Positions 1 to 7,508 of a DNA stretch of 38,611 bases are shown here, piece after piece. This DNA is from Lachnospiraceae bacterium. GTDB lineage: Bacteria > Bacillota > Clostridia > Lachnospirales > Lachnospiraceae. A program made the position numbers and the translations under genes. The DNA is taken from the NCBI GenBank assembly GCA_024698075.1, contig JAILRP010000081.1, positions 1-38,611 of the forward strand, in the 5' to 3' direction. Numbering within the stretch: the stretch's first letter is position 1; each line of letters begins with the position of its first letter. The notes beneath the pieces are model-generated. The model was not told the DNA's origin, did not search any database, and saw only the letters and a list, made by a program, of their open reading frames with translations.

Positions 1-311
1 GTTGTGATAGGTGTGCAGTGATACTTGCCTTCGAAATCCTTGTTGAATCTGTCAACTGAATCCTTGTAACCCTTTGTGATAAGGTCTTCTGATGCCTCAA
101 GATCATCCCAGATCATGAAGGAAATCTCCTGAACCTCACCTGAAGCTTCCTCTTCTGCAGGGGCTGCTTCTTCTTCTGCGGGAGCTGCTTCCTCAGTAGC
201 TGCGGGCTCTGCGGGAGCTGCAGGAGCTGCTGCCGTGCCGCCACAAGCCGAAAGAAGGCTCATCGTCATTGCTGCAGAAAGACAAACTGCCAAAAACTTT
301 TTCATTTTCAT
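1..311 (-). CDS. ABC transporter substrate-binding lipoprotein, N-terminal part (runs off left edge)
   Basis: The frame is open from an ATG at 311 to the window edge, giving about 103 residues. The start is chosen because GGAGGAG lies 6-7 nt upstream. The N-terminus has lysines, a hydrophobic stretch and the lipobox LSAC followed by GG, so the product should be a lipid-anchored surface protein. Next comes a low-complexity Ala/Pro/Glu linker, about residues 27-57, of the kind common in Gram-positive solute-binding lipoproteins. The mature domain then opens with EISFMIWDD, which resembles the first beta strand of family 1 carbohydrate-binding proteins. Sugar uptake is therefore likely but the ligand is unknown, since most of the protein lies outside. 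It is divergent from an AraC-type regulator, a common arrangement for sugar uptake loci. Confidence 0.75.
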   Translation of the reverse strand, partial: MKMKKFLAVCLSAAMTMSLLSACGGTAAAPAAPAEPAATEEAAPAEEEAAPAEEEASGEVQEISFMIWDDLEASEDLITKGYKDSVDRFNKDFEGKYHCTPIT

Positions 312-645
312 TATTTCTCCTCCTTTTGAAAATGTATAAAACCGGAAAGACCCGGTAACTACACTCTAATTCCGTAGGACATTTATAACTACAAAATTCT
401 TGCTTTTTGATTATCAAATATTGCTATTTGCACTTGCGCCAAATGTTACGAAAACGATTAAGTTGTTGGATTTTTACTTATTGTTTGCCCATTATTTGTG
501 CATTATGCTATAAAAACATTTAATTCTTTACTTTTTTTTGCGATTTATAGTATCATTTTTTTTGCAATAATTAGTAATTGAGAATTTGTTAAAAATTCTA
601 CAGTTTCACCCGGAAAGCCCTTAGGCCATAGGATAGGGACAGAAA
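312..645. other. Divergent AT-rich intergenic region
   Basis: No gene is seen in these 334 bases between the lipoprotein gene and the AraC-type gene. On the minus side a TATAAA-like -10 lies at 382-387 without a convincing -35. An inverted repeat ACCGG-N6-CCGGT at 341-356, followed on the minus strand by a short T tract, would fall in the lipoprotein mRNA leader. Arms ATTTG/CAAAT flank 426-444. An AT-rich inverted repeat AGAATTT-N5-AAATTCT lies at 581-599, about 50 bases upstream of the AraC-type start. Any of these could be an operator, and none is strong by itself. Confidence 0.5.
449..462. promoter_or_regulatory. Possible catabolite-responsive (cre-like) site
   Basis: The 14-mer CGAAAACGATTAAG keeps the central CG and most A/T positions of the CcpA cre consensus, but both outer ends deviate. 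The location upstream of a probable sugar-binding lipoprotein gene fits carbon catabolite control. It is a weak call. Confidence 0.22.
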
Positions 646-1518
646 ATGATCAAGATCCTAGACGGAGTAAAGGAAACGGTAAGCTACGAGTACGAATCCG
701 CCCTCCTGCTCTATGACAACACAGATTATGAGGAATACCCGAACCACTGGCATCCGGCGGTGGAGATCGTCATGCCCCTCGAAGGCGAATACTCCATGGA
801 ATGCAATGACATTCCCTTTCACCTGCGTGTGGGCGATATCATAATCATCTGTCCCGGGGTTCTTCACCACCTGTATGCACACCATGGCCGCAGGATCATC
901 TTCCAGGTCAACCTTGATGTACTTCGGTCCGTCAGCGAATACGACTCATTCTTTTCCATAGTCCAGCCGGCGATCGTGATCACCCCCGAAGATTTTCCGG
1001 AGATACACTCATCAAGCGTAAAACTTATGAATGAGATATTCGATGAATACTTCGGAAGCGCACCTCTTAAGAATATCTCCATCTTCCAGAAGTTCCTCAG
1101 CATGATCGTAATGGTGGGACGGTTCTATACGGCCAGTCCGGACCGTTTTGTCGGCATCAAGCCGACCAAGCAGCAGGAATATACGGAGAAGTTCCTGTCG
1201 ATATGCAATTATCTGACACAGCACTGCACCGAAGACCTGACACTTGAAGAAGTAGCCAAAATGGCGGGATTTTCGAAGTATCACTTCAGCCGGCTGTTCA
1301 AAGAGTTCGTCGGCATGCCTTTCTATAAATACCTGAACACACGCAGGATAGCCTATTCGGAAAAGCTCCTTCTCGATCCCGAGATAAACGTGACCGAAGT
1401 GGCGATAAGAAGCGGCTTCAACAGCATATCCGCATTCATGAGGATGTTCAAAATAGTACGGAACTGCACTCCCACGCAGTTCCGCAACCTTAACAATGAA
1501 TATTCGCCTAGGTTTTAA
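646..1518 (+). CDS. AraC-family transcriptional regulator with N-terminal cupin domain
   Basis: This 290-residue protein has the two-domain layout of AraC/XylS regulators. Residues about 20-90 form a cupin-like sensor (HWHPAVEIV, then GDIIIICPGVLHHL) that usually binds a small sugar-like ligand. Residues about 185-285 hold two helix-turn-helix motifs: LTLEEVAKMAGFSKYHFSRL and, further on, VTEVAIRSGFNSISAFMRMF followed by TPTQFR. The length is normal for the family. The ATG follows a purine-rich AGGATAGGGACAG stretch, which is an acceptable but not ideal ribosome binding site. It is transcribed away from the substrate-binding lipoprotein gene, which makes that transporter its likely target. 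The ligand cannot be told from sequence. Confidence 0.92.
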   Translation: MIKILDGVKETVSYEYESALLLYDNTDYEEYPNHWHPAVEIVMPLEGEYSMECNDIPFHLRVGDIIIICPGVLHHLYAHHGRRIIFQVNLDVLRSVSEYDSFFSIVQPAIVITPEDFPEIHSSSVKLMNEIFDEYFGSAPLKNISIFQKFLSMIVMVGRFYTASPDRFVGIKPTKQQEYTEKFLSICNYLTQHCTEDLTLEEVAKMAGFSKYHFSRLFKEFVGMPFYKYLNTRRIAYSEKLLLDPEINVTEVAIRSGFNSISAFMRMFKIVRNCTPTQFRNLNNEYSPRF

Positions 1519-1531
1519 GGATCCCAAGCCT

Positions 1532-1560
1532 TTGACATTTTAACGTTTTCTTGGTAGTAT
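1532..1560 (+). promoter_or_regulatory. SigA-type promoter for the small membrane protein gene
   Basis: A perfect -35 TTGACA at 1532-1537 is separated by exactly 17 bases from TAGTAT at 1555-1560. Transcription would start near 1567, about 40 bases before the ATG of the 41-codon gene. It lies just after the AraC-type stop codon, so the small gene appears to be independently transcribed. Confidence 0.7.
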
Positions 1561-1607
1561 TCATATGATACGGACTGTCTTACAGCCGGTCAGAAATGGA
1601 GTATATC

Positions 1608-1733
1608 ATGGATTCTGGAATAATCTTATTTGTAGGAATAGTAGGTATCGTGATAGTCGTATCCGTCGTAGTCTCCGCGGTCACAAGCGTTCTGTCCGCA
1701 GTCGCCGGCGAAGTCGAGGACGAAGAGGACTGA
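1608..1733 (+). CDS. Small single-pass membrane protein, 41 residues, unknown function
   Basis: The reading frame ATG to TGA encodes 41 residues. GGAG lies at 1598-1601 with a 6-nt spacer, and a strong promoter is placed correctly upstream. The protein begins MDSG, continues with about 28 hydrophobic residues dominated by Val, Ile, Ala and Ser, and ends in the acidic tail GEVEDEED. This suggests one transmembrane helix with a charged tail. I do not recognise a family. It ends 7 bases before the convergent glycosyltransferase stop codon, with no visible terminator between them. Candidate roles include a small regulator of a membrane protein partner, but nothing here shows which. Confidence 0.55.
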   Translation: MDSGIILFVGIVGIVIVVSVVVSAVTSVLSAVAGEVEDEED

Positions 1734-1740
1734 CTTTTGT

Positions 1741-2448
1741 TCATTTCCATATATACCGTTCGTGTTTCTTAAGAGCGAACAGTATCTTCAGTGCTTCTGC
1801 CACCGAAGAAGCCTTCAGCGAAGATTCCCCGCCTATGTAATGGATGGGGACTTCTATGCAGTTAAGCCCCCTGCAGTAAAATCTCATCTCGGTCTGATAC
1901 ATGTGGCCCGTTGACAGAAACCTGTCAAGGTTCATTCTTTTTAATACGTCCGCCTGAAAACCCTCGAACCCGCTCGTCATATCCTTAAGCTTTGTTCCAA
2001 GCACCAGATTGGCAAGAACTGTCCCGCCCGAGCTCAGTATCCTTCTGTAAAGTGGCTGGTGGCTCATCTCGCCGCCCTTAATGAACCTCGAACCCAACAC
2101 ACAGTCATAGCCTTCCTCAAGCTTCTCAACGAACTGAGGTATCTCCTCCGGCTGGTGGCTTCCGCCCCCGTCCATCTCAAGAACGCAGTCCGCGCCGTCT
2201 TCGAGTGCCCTTCTGTATCCTTCGAGATAACATGAGATGACACCTCTCGATTCCTTGTAAAATATGCACTTTACCCTTCCGGTATGCTCATAGCTCCTGA
2301 TGATCTCCTCCGTGGAATCCTTTGAATAGGAATCCACAACGGGATAAAGGCTTAAGTTGTCGTAGGGGAGCGCCAGTATCTTCTCTATTACGGAGCCCAT
2401 CGTCTTCTCCTCATTTGCGACAGGCATTACTATGATGATCTTCTTCAT
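1741..2448 (-). CDS. GT2-family glycosyltransferase, dolichyl/polyprenyl-phosphate sugar transferase-like
   Basis: At 235 residues, this matches the length of soluble DPM1-like polyprenol-phosphate glycosyltransferases. The N-terminus KKIIIVMPVANEEKTM is the typical GT-A opening (V-x-P-x-x-N-E). The metal-binding region reads LEMDGGGSHQPEEIP, where family members usually have D-A-D, so the second Asp is replaced by Gly. The strand after the opening reads VVDSYSKDST where VVDDGSTDGT is usual. LGSRF and the later MTSGFEGF/TGHMYQTEM stretches fit the acceptor region. There is no C-terminal membrane segment. The start has GAGGAAGAAGG just upstream. It is 26 bases downstream of the NlpC/P60 gene on the same strand and probably co-transcribed. 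It likely glycosylates a lipid carrier for envelope glycans, but the altered acidic residues leave activity uncertain. Confidence 0.8.
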   Translation of the reverse strand: MKKIIIVMPVANEEKTMGSVIEKILALPYDNLSLYPVVDSYSKDSTEEIIRSYEHTGRVKCIFYKESRGVISCYLEGYRRALEDGADCVLEMDGGGSHQPEEIPQFVEKLEEGYDCVLGSRFIKGGEMSHQPLYRRILSSGGTVLANLVLGTKLKDMTSGFEGFQADVLKRMNLDRFLSTGHMYQTEMRFYCRGLNCIEVPIHYIGGESSLKASSVAEALKILFALKKHERYIWK

Positions 2449-2474
2449 ATCCTTCTTCCTCTGTAAGACTCTCC

Positions 2475-3806
2475 CTACCAGTATCTTCTTACCGTTATTA
2501 TCGACCTGTAGAACGCGCTGCTGATCTTGATCCCCGTCGATACCGTGCTCGCGTGTACTATCTGGTTGTTGCCGATATATATGCCGACGTGTCCGCCGTA
2601 ATATATGATGTCCCCGGGCTTGGCTTCGCTGAACGGAACCTCAGTTCCGCCCGATGACTGCGCATATGAGCTTCTCGGTATGCTTATTCCGAAATGCGAA
2701 TATACTCCCTGGGTGAATCCCGAACAGTCGCATCCGCCCGAGAGAGATGTTCCTCCCGGAACATAGGGGCATCCAACAAACTGCAGCCCGTAATTTGCTA
2801 TATCGGTACCCGTGCCGGAACCCGTCGCACGGACGCTGGTCCCTGTTGGCCTGCTCTCCTCTTCCTGCCCGCTGTCCGCTTCTTCGCTGCTGCTTTCCGT
2901 ATTATCTTCGACGACCACGGTAAGCTGCTCCCCGCCGTCATCCTCCGAGGATTCCTCTTTCTCCTTTTTCTTCGCGGCAGCTTCTTCGGCTTTTCTTCTC
3001 GCTTCTTCTTCAGCCTTCTTCCTTGCTTCCTCAGCAAGCTTTTCGGCCTCGGCCTGATTAAGCTTCTTCAGGTTCTCAGACTGCTGGGATATCTGGTTCT
3101 TGTATTCCCCGGCCTTGGCCTTCGCCCTTGACAGCTGCTCCGCAAAATCCTCGGCCGATTCCTTCTTTTCCGCGATGAGAGCGTCGAGCTCTTCCTTCTC
3201 GGCGTTAAGGTCTTCCTTTATCTCCTCAAGCTCGGCCAGTTCATCCTCAAGCTGCTTCTCCTTGTCCTCTACCTCTTCCCTCGCAAGCCTGTAATGCTCG
3301 AGCATCAGCCTGTCATATCTGTAAAGCTTTTCGGAATACTCGGTCTTGTTCACGGCCTCCGCCATGCTCTCAGACTCGAGGAACATTTCCAGGTATGTCG
3401 TGTTGCCGCGCTCATACATGAACTTTATGCGCCTGGCCATCGCGGCTTCCTGCTCCGATACCTGCTTCTTGGCCGCTTCGAGGTCTTCTTTTGTTCTTTC
3501 TATCGCCCTTTCCTTGTCGGCGATATCCGACTCCAGTATGCTTACGGACAGTATCAGGTCCACAAGCTGCGCATCCAGCTCCTCGATCTCCGCCTCAACG
3601 GCCTCCTGCTCGCCGGATATGGCTTCGATATCCCTGTTGACTGTGCTCAGCTTGCCCTCCGCTTCCTTCTTTTTATCGAGGGCATCCTGTTTTTCGTCCC
3701 TTATTTCCTGGAGTGTAGCCGCGTCCGCATAAGAATGGCCTCCGAAAAGGAATAGAAATGCCAGCATTACCGGCAGGGCGCGCCTTATAAATGATCTTCT
3801 CCCCAT
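2475..3806 (-). CDS. Secreted coiled-coil NlpC/P60 peptidoglycan endopeptidase
   Basis: The 443-residue product has a signal peptide (GRRSFIRRALPVMLAFLFLF), a long coiled coil at about residues 30-285 rich in Glu, Lys and Ala, a Ser/Glu-rich linker at about 290-330, and an NlpC/P60 domain from about 335 to the end. The catalytic Cys is in GCDCSGF (about Cys361), with His in GGHVGIYIG (about 406) and a third polar residue in IVHAS (about His418). The layout matches the CwlO/PcsB type, which cuts stem-peptide bonds and is usually controlled through its coiled coil by FtsEX. I start at the internal ATG at 3806 because AAGGGG lies 8 nt upstream and this places the basic n-region first; a start nine codons earlier is possible. 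Confidence 0.9.
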   Translation of the reverse strand: MGRRSFIRRALPVMLAFLFLFGGHSYADAATLQEIRDEKQDALDKKKEAEGKLSTVNRDIEAISGEQEAVEAEIEELDAQLVDLILSVSILESDIADKERAIERTKEDLEAAKKQVSEQEAAMARRIKFMYERGNTTYLEMFLESESMAEAVNKTEYSEKLYRYDRLMLEHYRLAREEVEDKEKQLEDELAELEEIKEDLNAEKEELDALIAEKKESAEDFAEQLSRAKAKAGEYKNQISQQSENLKKLNQAEAEKLAEEARKKAEEEARRKAEEAAAKKKEKEESSEDDGGEQLTVVVEDNTESSSEEADSGQEEESRPTGTSVRATGSGTGTDIANYGLQFVGCPYVPGGTSLSGGCDCSGFTQGVYSHFGISIPRSSYAQSSGGTEVPFSEAKPGDIIYYGGHVGIYIGNNQIVHASTVSTGIKISSAFYRSIITVRRYW

Positions 3807-3827
3807 ATTAACATCCCCTTTTGTCCG

Positions 3828-3862
3828 GCGCATCCGAAGACTCCCCAGTCTGTCAGATGCGC
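3828..3862 (-). promoter_or_regulatory. Two-part stem-loop in the 5' leader of the NlpC/P60 gene
   Basis: On the minus strand an outer 7-bp stem, GCGCATC with GATGCGC, encloses a second 5-bp stem, AGACT-GGGG-AGTCT. The structure begins almost at the predicted transcript start and ends about 20 bases before the start codon. No T tract follows, so it is not a terminator. It could stabilise the 5' end or act as a protein- or ligand-responsive leader. It is too small to be a ydaO-type riboswitch. Confidence 0.5.
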
Positions 3863-3872
3863 TTATATGATC

Positions 3873-3881
3873 ATTATAACA
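3873..3881 (-). promoter_or_regulatory. Extended -10 promoter for the NlpC/P60 gene
   Basis: The minus strand reads TGTTATAAT, a consensus -10 with the TGn extension, inside the 83-base gap after asnS. No good -35 is seen, which is usual for extended -10 promoters. The start would be near 3866, giving a leader of about 60 bases that contains the stem-loop. Confidence 0.45.
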
Positions 3882-3889
3882 TATTCATG

Positions 3890-5284
3890 CTACAGCATGC
3901 AGTTTCCGACTGTTCTCGGGAAAGGCAGGACATCCCTTATGTTTCCCATTCCCGTAAGGTACATCACGCACCTCTCGAATCCGAGACCGAACCCGGCATG
4001 TCTGGTCGTGCCGTACTTGCGAAGGTCAAGGTAAAAATCATAGTCCTCCTTGGAAAGTCCCATTTCACCTATCCTCTCAAGCAGCTTGCCGTAATCGTCC
4101 TCCCTCTGGCTGCCTCCGATGATCTCGCCGATGCCCGGAACCAGGCAGTCCATTGCGGCTACCGTCTTCCCGTCCTCATTGAGCTTCATGTAGAAGGCCT
4201 TTATCTCCTTCGGATAGTCTATGACAAACACGGGCCTCTTGAATTCCTTTTCGGTAAGATAGCGCTCATGCTCCGTCTGCAGGTCGCATCCCCAGCTTAC
4301 CTTGTATTCGAATTCATCATTGTGCTTTTCGAGTATCTTGATCGCATCCGTATATGTGACACGCCCGAAATCCGATTCGGCCACGTGCCGCAGCCTTTCT
4401 ATGAGTCCCTTGTCCACGAACGCATTGAAGAACTGCATCTCCTCGGGTGCATTTTCAAGCACGTAGTTTATGATGTATTTTATCATGCTCTCCGCAAGCT
4501 GCATGTCATCCTCAAGATCGGCAAATGCTATCTCCGGCTCGATCATCCAGAATTCGGCCGCATGTCTTGTCGTGTTGGAATTCTCCGCACGGAACGTCGG
4601 CCCGAACGTATAGATGTTCTTAAACGCCATCGCATACGTCTCTCCGCAGAGCTGCCCGCTTACCGTCAGGTTCGTCTCCTTTCCGAAGAAGTCCTGCGAA
4701 AAATCGACGCTGCCGTCGGGAAGAGTCGGCGGAGCCGCCGGATCGAGGGTTGTCACCCTGAACATCTCACCGGCACCCTCACAGTCAGAGCCCGTGATGA
4801 GCGGCGTATGGACATACACAAAATCCCTTTCCTGGAAGAACCTGTGAATTGCATAGGCAATGAGCGAGCGTACACGGAATACCGCTGCGAACGTGTTGGT
4901 CCTTGCGCGCAGATGAGGTATCGTGCGCAGATATTCCATCGTATGCCTCTTCTTCTGGAGCGGATAATCCGGAGTCGATGCGCCTTCAAGTTCGATCTCG
5001 CTTGCCTGTATCTCAAACGGCTGCTTGGCGCCGGGCGTGGCAACGAGCGTTCCCGTCACTATGAGCGCGGCACCCACATTGGTCTTGCATATATCCGCAA
5101 AATTATGGAGCTGGTCGGAATATACTATCTGTAACGGTTCAAAAAAGGTCCCGTCATTCAGCACGATAAATCCGAATGTCTTCGAATCACGTATGCTTCT
5201 TACCCATCCGCCGACCTTTATCTTTGTGTCAAGGTATTGGTCCCTGTTCCTGAATATTTCCCTTACCGTTATCAGCTGCTCCAT
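3890..5284 (-). CDS. asnS: Asparaginyl-tRNA synthetase
   Basis: The 464-residue class IIb synthetase charges tRNA-Asn with asparagine in the cytoplasm. An N-terminal OB-fold anticodon-binding domain (about 15-105, with [17 protein letters not shown]) precedes the catalytic core. Motif 2 is visible as [21 protein letters not shown]-like residues around 210-235, and motif 3 as [15 protein letters not shown] near the C-terminus, followed by [11 protein letters not shown]. The [11 protein letters not shown] context is typical of AsnRS rather than AspRS. The ATG at 5284 follows AGGATGG. It lies 51 bases after the trigger-factor-like lipoprotein gene in the same direction. No T-box leader fits in that gap. 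Confidence 0.96.
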   Translation of the reverse strand: MEQLITVREIFRNRDQYLDTKIKVGGWVRSIRDSKTFGFIVLNDGTFFEPLQIVYSDQLHNFADICKTNVGAALIVTGTLVATPGAKQPFEIQASEIELEGASTPDYPLQKKRHTMEYLRTIPHLRARTNTFAAVFRVRSLIAYAIHRFFQERDFVYVHTPLITGSDCEGAGEMFRVTTLDPAAPPTLPDGSVDFSQDFFGKETNLTVSGQLCGETYAMAFKNIYTFGPTFRAENSNTTRHAAEFWMIEPEIAFADLEDDMQLAESMIKYIINYVLENAPEEMQFFNAFVDKGLIERLRHVAESDFGRVTYTDAIKILEKHNDEFEYKVSWGCDLQTEHERYLTEKEFKRPVFVIDYPKEIKAFYMKLNEDGKTVAAMDCLVPGIGEIIGGSQREDDYGKLLERIGEMGLSKEDYDFYLDLRKYGTTRHAGFGLGFERCVMYLTGMGNIRDVLPFPRTVGNCML

Positions 5285-5335
5285 TTTTCCATCCTGCCTT
5301 TTATTGTTTTAATGATATGCGTAAAACGGGGATGT

Positions 5336-6154
5336 TCAATCCCTATCTGCATTTTCTACCAAAAAGTCCTGAACCTTTGATGTCAGGATATATTCCCGAA
5401 GCTCCTCCCTCCGCTCGGGGCCTTCCTTTCGGAATGCCTCCTCGGATTCGTAGGCTCCTAAGTCCACATATTCCTTTATTGCCTTTTCAATTTCCTCATC
5501 ACTTACCGTGATGCCTTCCGCCTCTGCGATCGCGGCGAGCACCATGCTTTCCTTCGCAGCGACCTTGGCATATTCTATAGCTTCCCTGTTGAATTCGTCA
5601 ACAGTCATGCCCATCTTCTGATCCACGAAATCCTCAAACGGCATATTGAGGCTCTGCGCATATCTGCGGGCGGATATGATCGACCTCTCCGTTTTCTTCT
5701 GAAGATACTCCGGCGGAAAATCCTTTATGACTTCGGCATTGTCCACCGCAAGGTTCCATATATCCTCGCAGTACTGCAGCTCGTAGAATTCGTCATATTC
5801 CGACTTCATCTGATCCCGGAGCGCCGCCTTGTACTCATCCATGTTTTTGTACCGCTCTTCGGATATTTCCTTTATAAAATCATCCGTAAGGTCCGGAACC
5901 GTTCCGTCGGCATCGGCATAAGCGTTCGCCAGCATATCAAGCTCATCCTGCATGGCCTCTTCGGTAACGGTATATGATCCTTTTTCAACGGACAGTCCTT
6001 TGTACTGGCCGAGCTTTATGTATTCATCCGGATCGAGGCCCGTATTTTTCCCGCATCCGCTGACTGCCACCGCAATAAGCGCTATAGCAATGACGGCAGG
6101 CCTGATATCACTTGACCGGCTTGGCCCCGGCCTTTTCCTGCATCTTTTCAACAA
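5336..6154 (-). CDS. Trigger factor C-domain-like lipoprotein, lacking the FKBP domain
   Basis: The 272-residue protein has a basic N-terminus, a hydrophobic segment and lipobox AVSGC, so it should be anchored outside the membrane. The rest resembles bacterial trigger factor without its prolyl isomerase insert. LGQYKGLSVEKGSYTVTEE matches the stretch just before FKBP, and VPDLTDDFIKEIS plus the following helices (AAIAEAEGITVSDEEIEKAI) match the SurA-like chaperone arms. It probably assists folding of exported proteins. The only long-enough start in frame is TTG at 6154, which overlaps the upstream gene by 47 bases and lacks a good ribosome binding site. Translation may depend on coupling to the upstream gene. 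Confidence 0.75.
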   Translation of the reverse strand: MLKRCRKRPGPSRSSDIRPAVIAIALIAVAVSGCGKNTGLDPDEYIKLGQYKGLSVEKGSYTVTEEAMQDELDMLANAYADADGTVPDLTDDFIKEISEERYKNMDEYKAALRDQMKSEYDEFYELQYCEDIWNLAVDNAEVIKDFPPEYLQKKTERSIISARRYAQSLNMPFEDFVDQKMGMTVDEFNREAIEYAKVAAKESMVLAAIAEAEGITVSDEEIEKAIKEYVDLGAYESEEAFRKEGPERREELREYILTSKVQDFLVENADRD

Positions 6155-6605
6155 ACTGCTTAAACCTGCTTTTTTTCTTTGTATTCGTGTTCTGTACCGA
6201 AGAACCGTGCAGTCCCTTAACGCTCGTGATATATATGCCGCTGACCGTGGCCTTTACTTCCTTGCGCACCGGAACGTTGTCGAATATCTTGTCATCACAC
6301 ACGAGTGAGAGTACCTGGGGGCCGACTTTCGCTTTTACTATCGGAAGCTTGGTCCATCTCATGAGCTTGGGGGTCTGGTCTATGACCGCCTGCGGCAGCC
6401 CCGATTCTTTTATCTTCATCCGTTTCTTGTCTATGATGAGCATCGAAACGGTCTGCTTCATCGCATCTATCTGTTCCTTCTGCTCTTCCTCCTTCTTCTG
6501 GGCTTTCCTTCCGAGGAAGTAGAGAGCTACGGCTATGCCTGCAAGGACCACGAGAATGATCAGCAGCACCACCGTAAGTTTTGAAATCAATAAAATCCCG
6601 GTCAT
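6108..6605 (-). CDS. Single-pass membrane protein of unknown function
   Basis: The 165-residue protein has one transmembrane helix at about residues 6-31, a charged coiled-coil-like stretch (KKEEEQKEQIDAMKQ) and a C-terminal domain of about 100 residues with no motif I recognise, ending in a Lys-rich tail. The tail suggests the soluble part is cytoplasmic. AAGGAG overlaps the galU stop region 7 nt before the ATG, so translation is probably coupled to galU, with a gap of 12 bases. Its placement between galU and a lipoprotein chaperone suggests a role at the envelope, but no function can be assigned. Confidence 0.8.
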   Translation of the reverse strand: MTGILLISKLTVVLLIILVVLAGIAVALYFLGRKAQKKEEEQKEQIDAMKQTVSMLIIDKKRMKIKESGLPQAVIDQTPKLMRWTKLPIVKAKVGPQVLSLVCDDKIFDNVPVRKEVKATVSGIYITSVKGLHGSSVQNTNTKKKSRFKQFVEKMQEKAGAKPVK

Positions 6606-6617
6606 GACATATCTCCT

Positions 6618-7508
6618 TTATTCGTATTCGAGCATCGCATCCATATCCCTGCCGAGCCTTTCAAGATACTCTCTCATCTCATCGGCGACTTCGGGATTTC
6701 GGAGCGCAAATTCAATATTGGCCTGAAGGAATCCTATCTTGGATCCGACATCATACCTGTGCCCTTTAAAATCATAACAGTACATTGCCTGGTCCTTCGA
6801 CAGCCTCCTCAGTGAATCGGTCAGCTGTATCTCGCCTCCCGTTCCGGCATCCTGTGTCTCAAGATAGCTGAATATGTCGGGAGTTATGATATAGCGCCCG
6901 AGTATAGCGATATCAGAGGGCGCCTTGTCCTTATCCGGTTTTTCCACAAGGTCATGGACCTTATAAACCCTGTCATCTACCTTGCGGCAGTCTACTATGC
7001 CGTACTTGCTGACCGCGTCATGGGCAACCTTCTGCACCCCGAGCACGGAAGTCTGATATTCATTATAGACCTCGAGCATCTGCAGGAGACACGGCTTCTT
7101 TGAAACAACGACATCATCTCCGAGAAGAACGGCAAAAGGCTCATTGCCGATAAAATGCCTGGCCGTATATACGGCATGACCGAGTCCTCTGGGCTCCTTC
7201 TGCCTGATGGTATGTATGTTTGCCATCTCGGAAATGTCCCTGACCATCTTCAGCATTTCTTCCTTGCCGCCCTTTTCAAGCTCGAGCTCGAGCTCGACCG
7301 ACTTGTCAAAGTGGTCTTCTATGGAACGTTTGCTGCGGCCCGTTACGATTATGATATCTTCTATCCCGCTCGCGACAGCCTCTTCAATGATATACTGGAT
7401 TGTCGGCTTGTCAACTATGGGAAGCATTTCTTTTGCCTGGGCTTTTGTTGCCGGCAAGAATCTCGTTCCGAGTCCGGCCGCGGGTATTATCGCTTTTCTG
7501 ACCTTCAA
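6618..7508 (-). CDS. galU: UTP-glucose-1-phosphate uridylyltransferase
   Basis: The 296-residue protein makes UDP-glucose from UTP and glucose-1-phosphate for envelope polysaccharides and glycolipids. The nucleotide-binding opening KAIIPAAGLGTRFLPATKA and the following KEMLPIVDKPTIQYIIEEA are diagnostic of the GalU/HasC family, as are FAVLLGDDVV, LVEKPD and GGEIQLTDSL. The start is a TTG at 7508: AAGGAG lies 6 nt upstream, and the TTG shares bases with the stop codon of the preceding DUF1934 gene, so the two are translationally coupled. Length is typical. Confidence 0.96.
   Translation of the reverse strand: MKVRKAIIPAAGLGTRFLPATKAQAKEMLPIVDKPTIQYIIEEAVASGIEDIIIVTGRSKRSIEDHFDKSVELELELEKGGKEEMLKMVRDISEMANIHTIRQKEPRGLGHAVYTARHFIGNEPFAVLLGDDVVVSKKPCLLQMLEVYNEYQTSVLGVQKVAHDAVSKYGIVDCRKVDDRVYKVHDLVEKPDKDKAPSDIAILGRYIITPDIFSYLETQDAGTGGEIQLTDSLRRLSKDQAMYCYDFKGHRYDVGSKIGFLQANIEFALRNPEVADEMREYLERLGRDMDAMLEYE

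Noticed and set aside
193-417. Minus-strand frame at the left end
   Set aside because: It overlaps the lipoprotein gene in another frame. The frame starting at 311 has the ribosome binding site and a lipoprotein signal.
1565-1840. Plus-strand open frame overlapping the small membrane protein gene
   Set aside because: It has no ribosome binding site, is Arg/Ser-rich, and runs through the convergent glycosyltransferase gene. The 41-codon frame starting at 1608 has the better signals.
3821-5134. Long plus-strand open frame opposite asnS
   Set aside because: It is the antisense shadow of a clearly recognised gene, has no ribosome binding site, and its translation has no family features.
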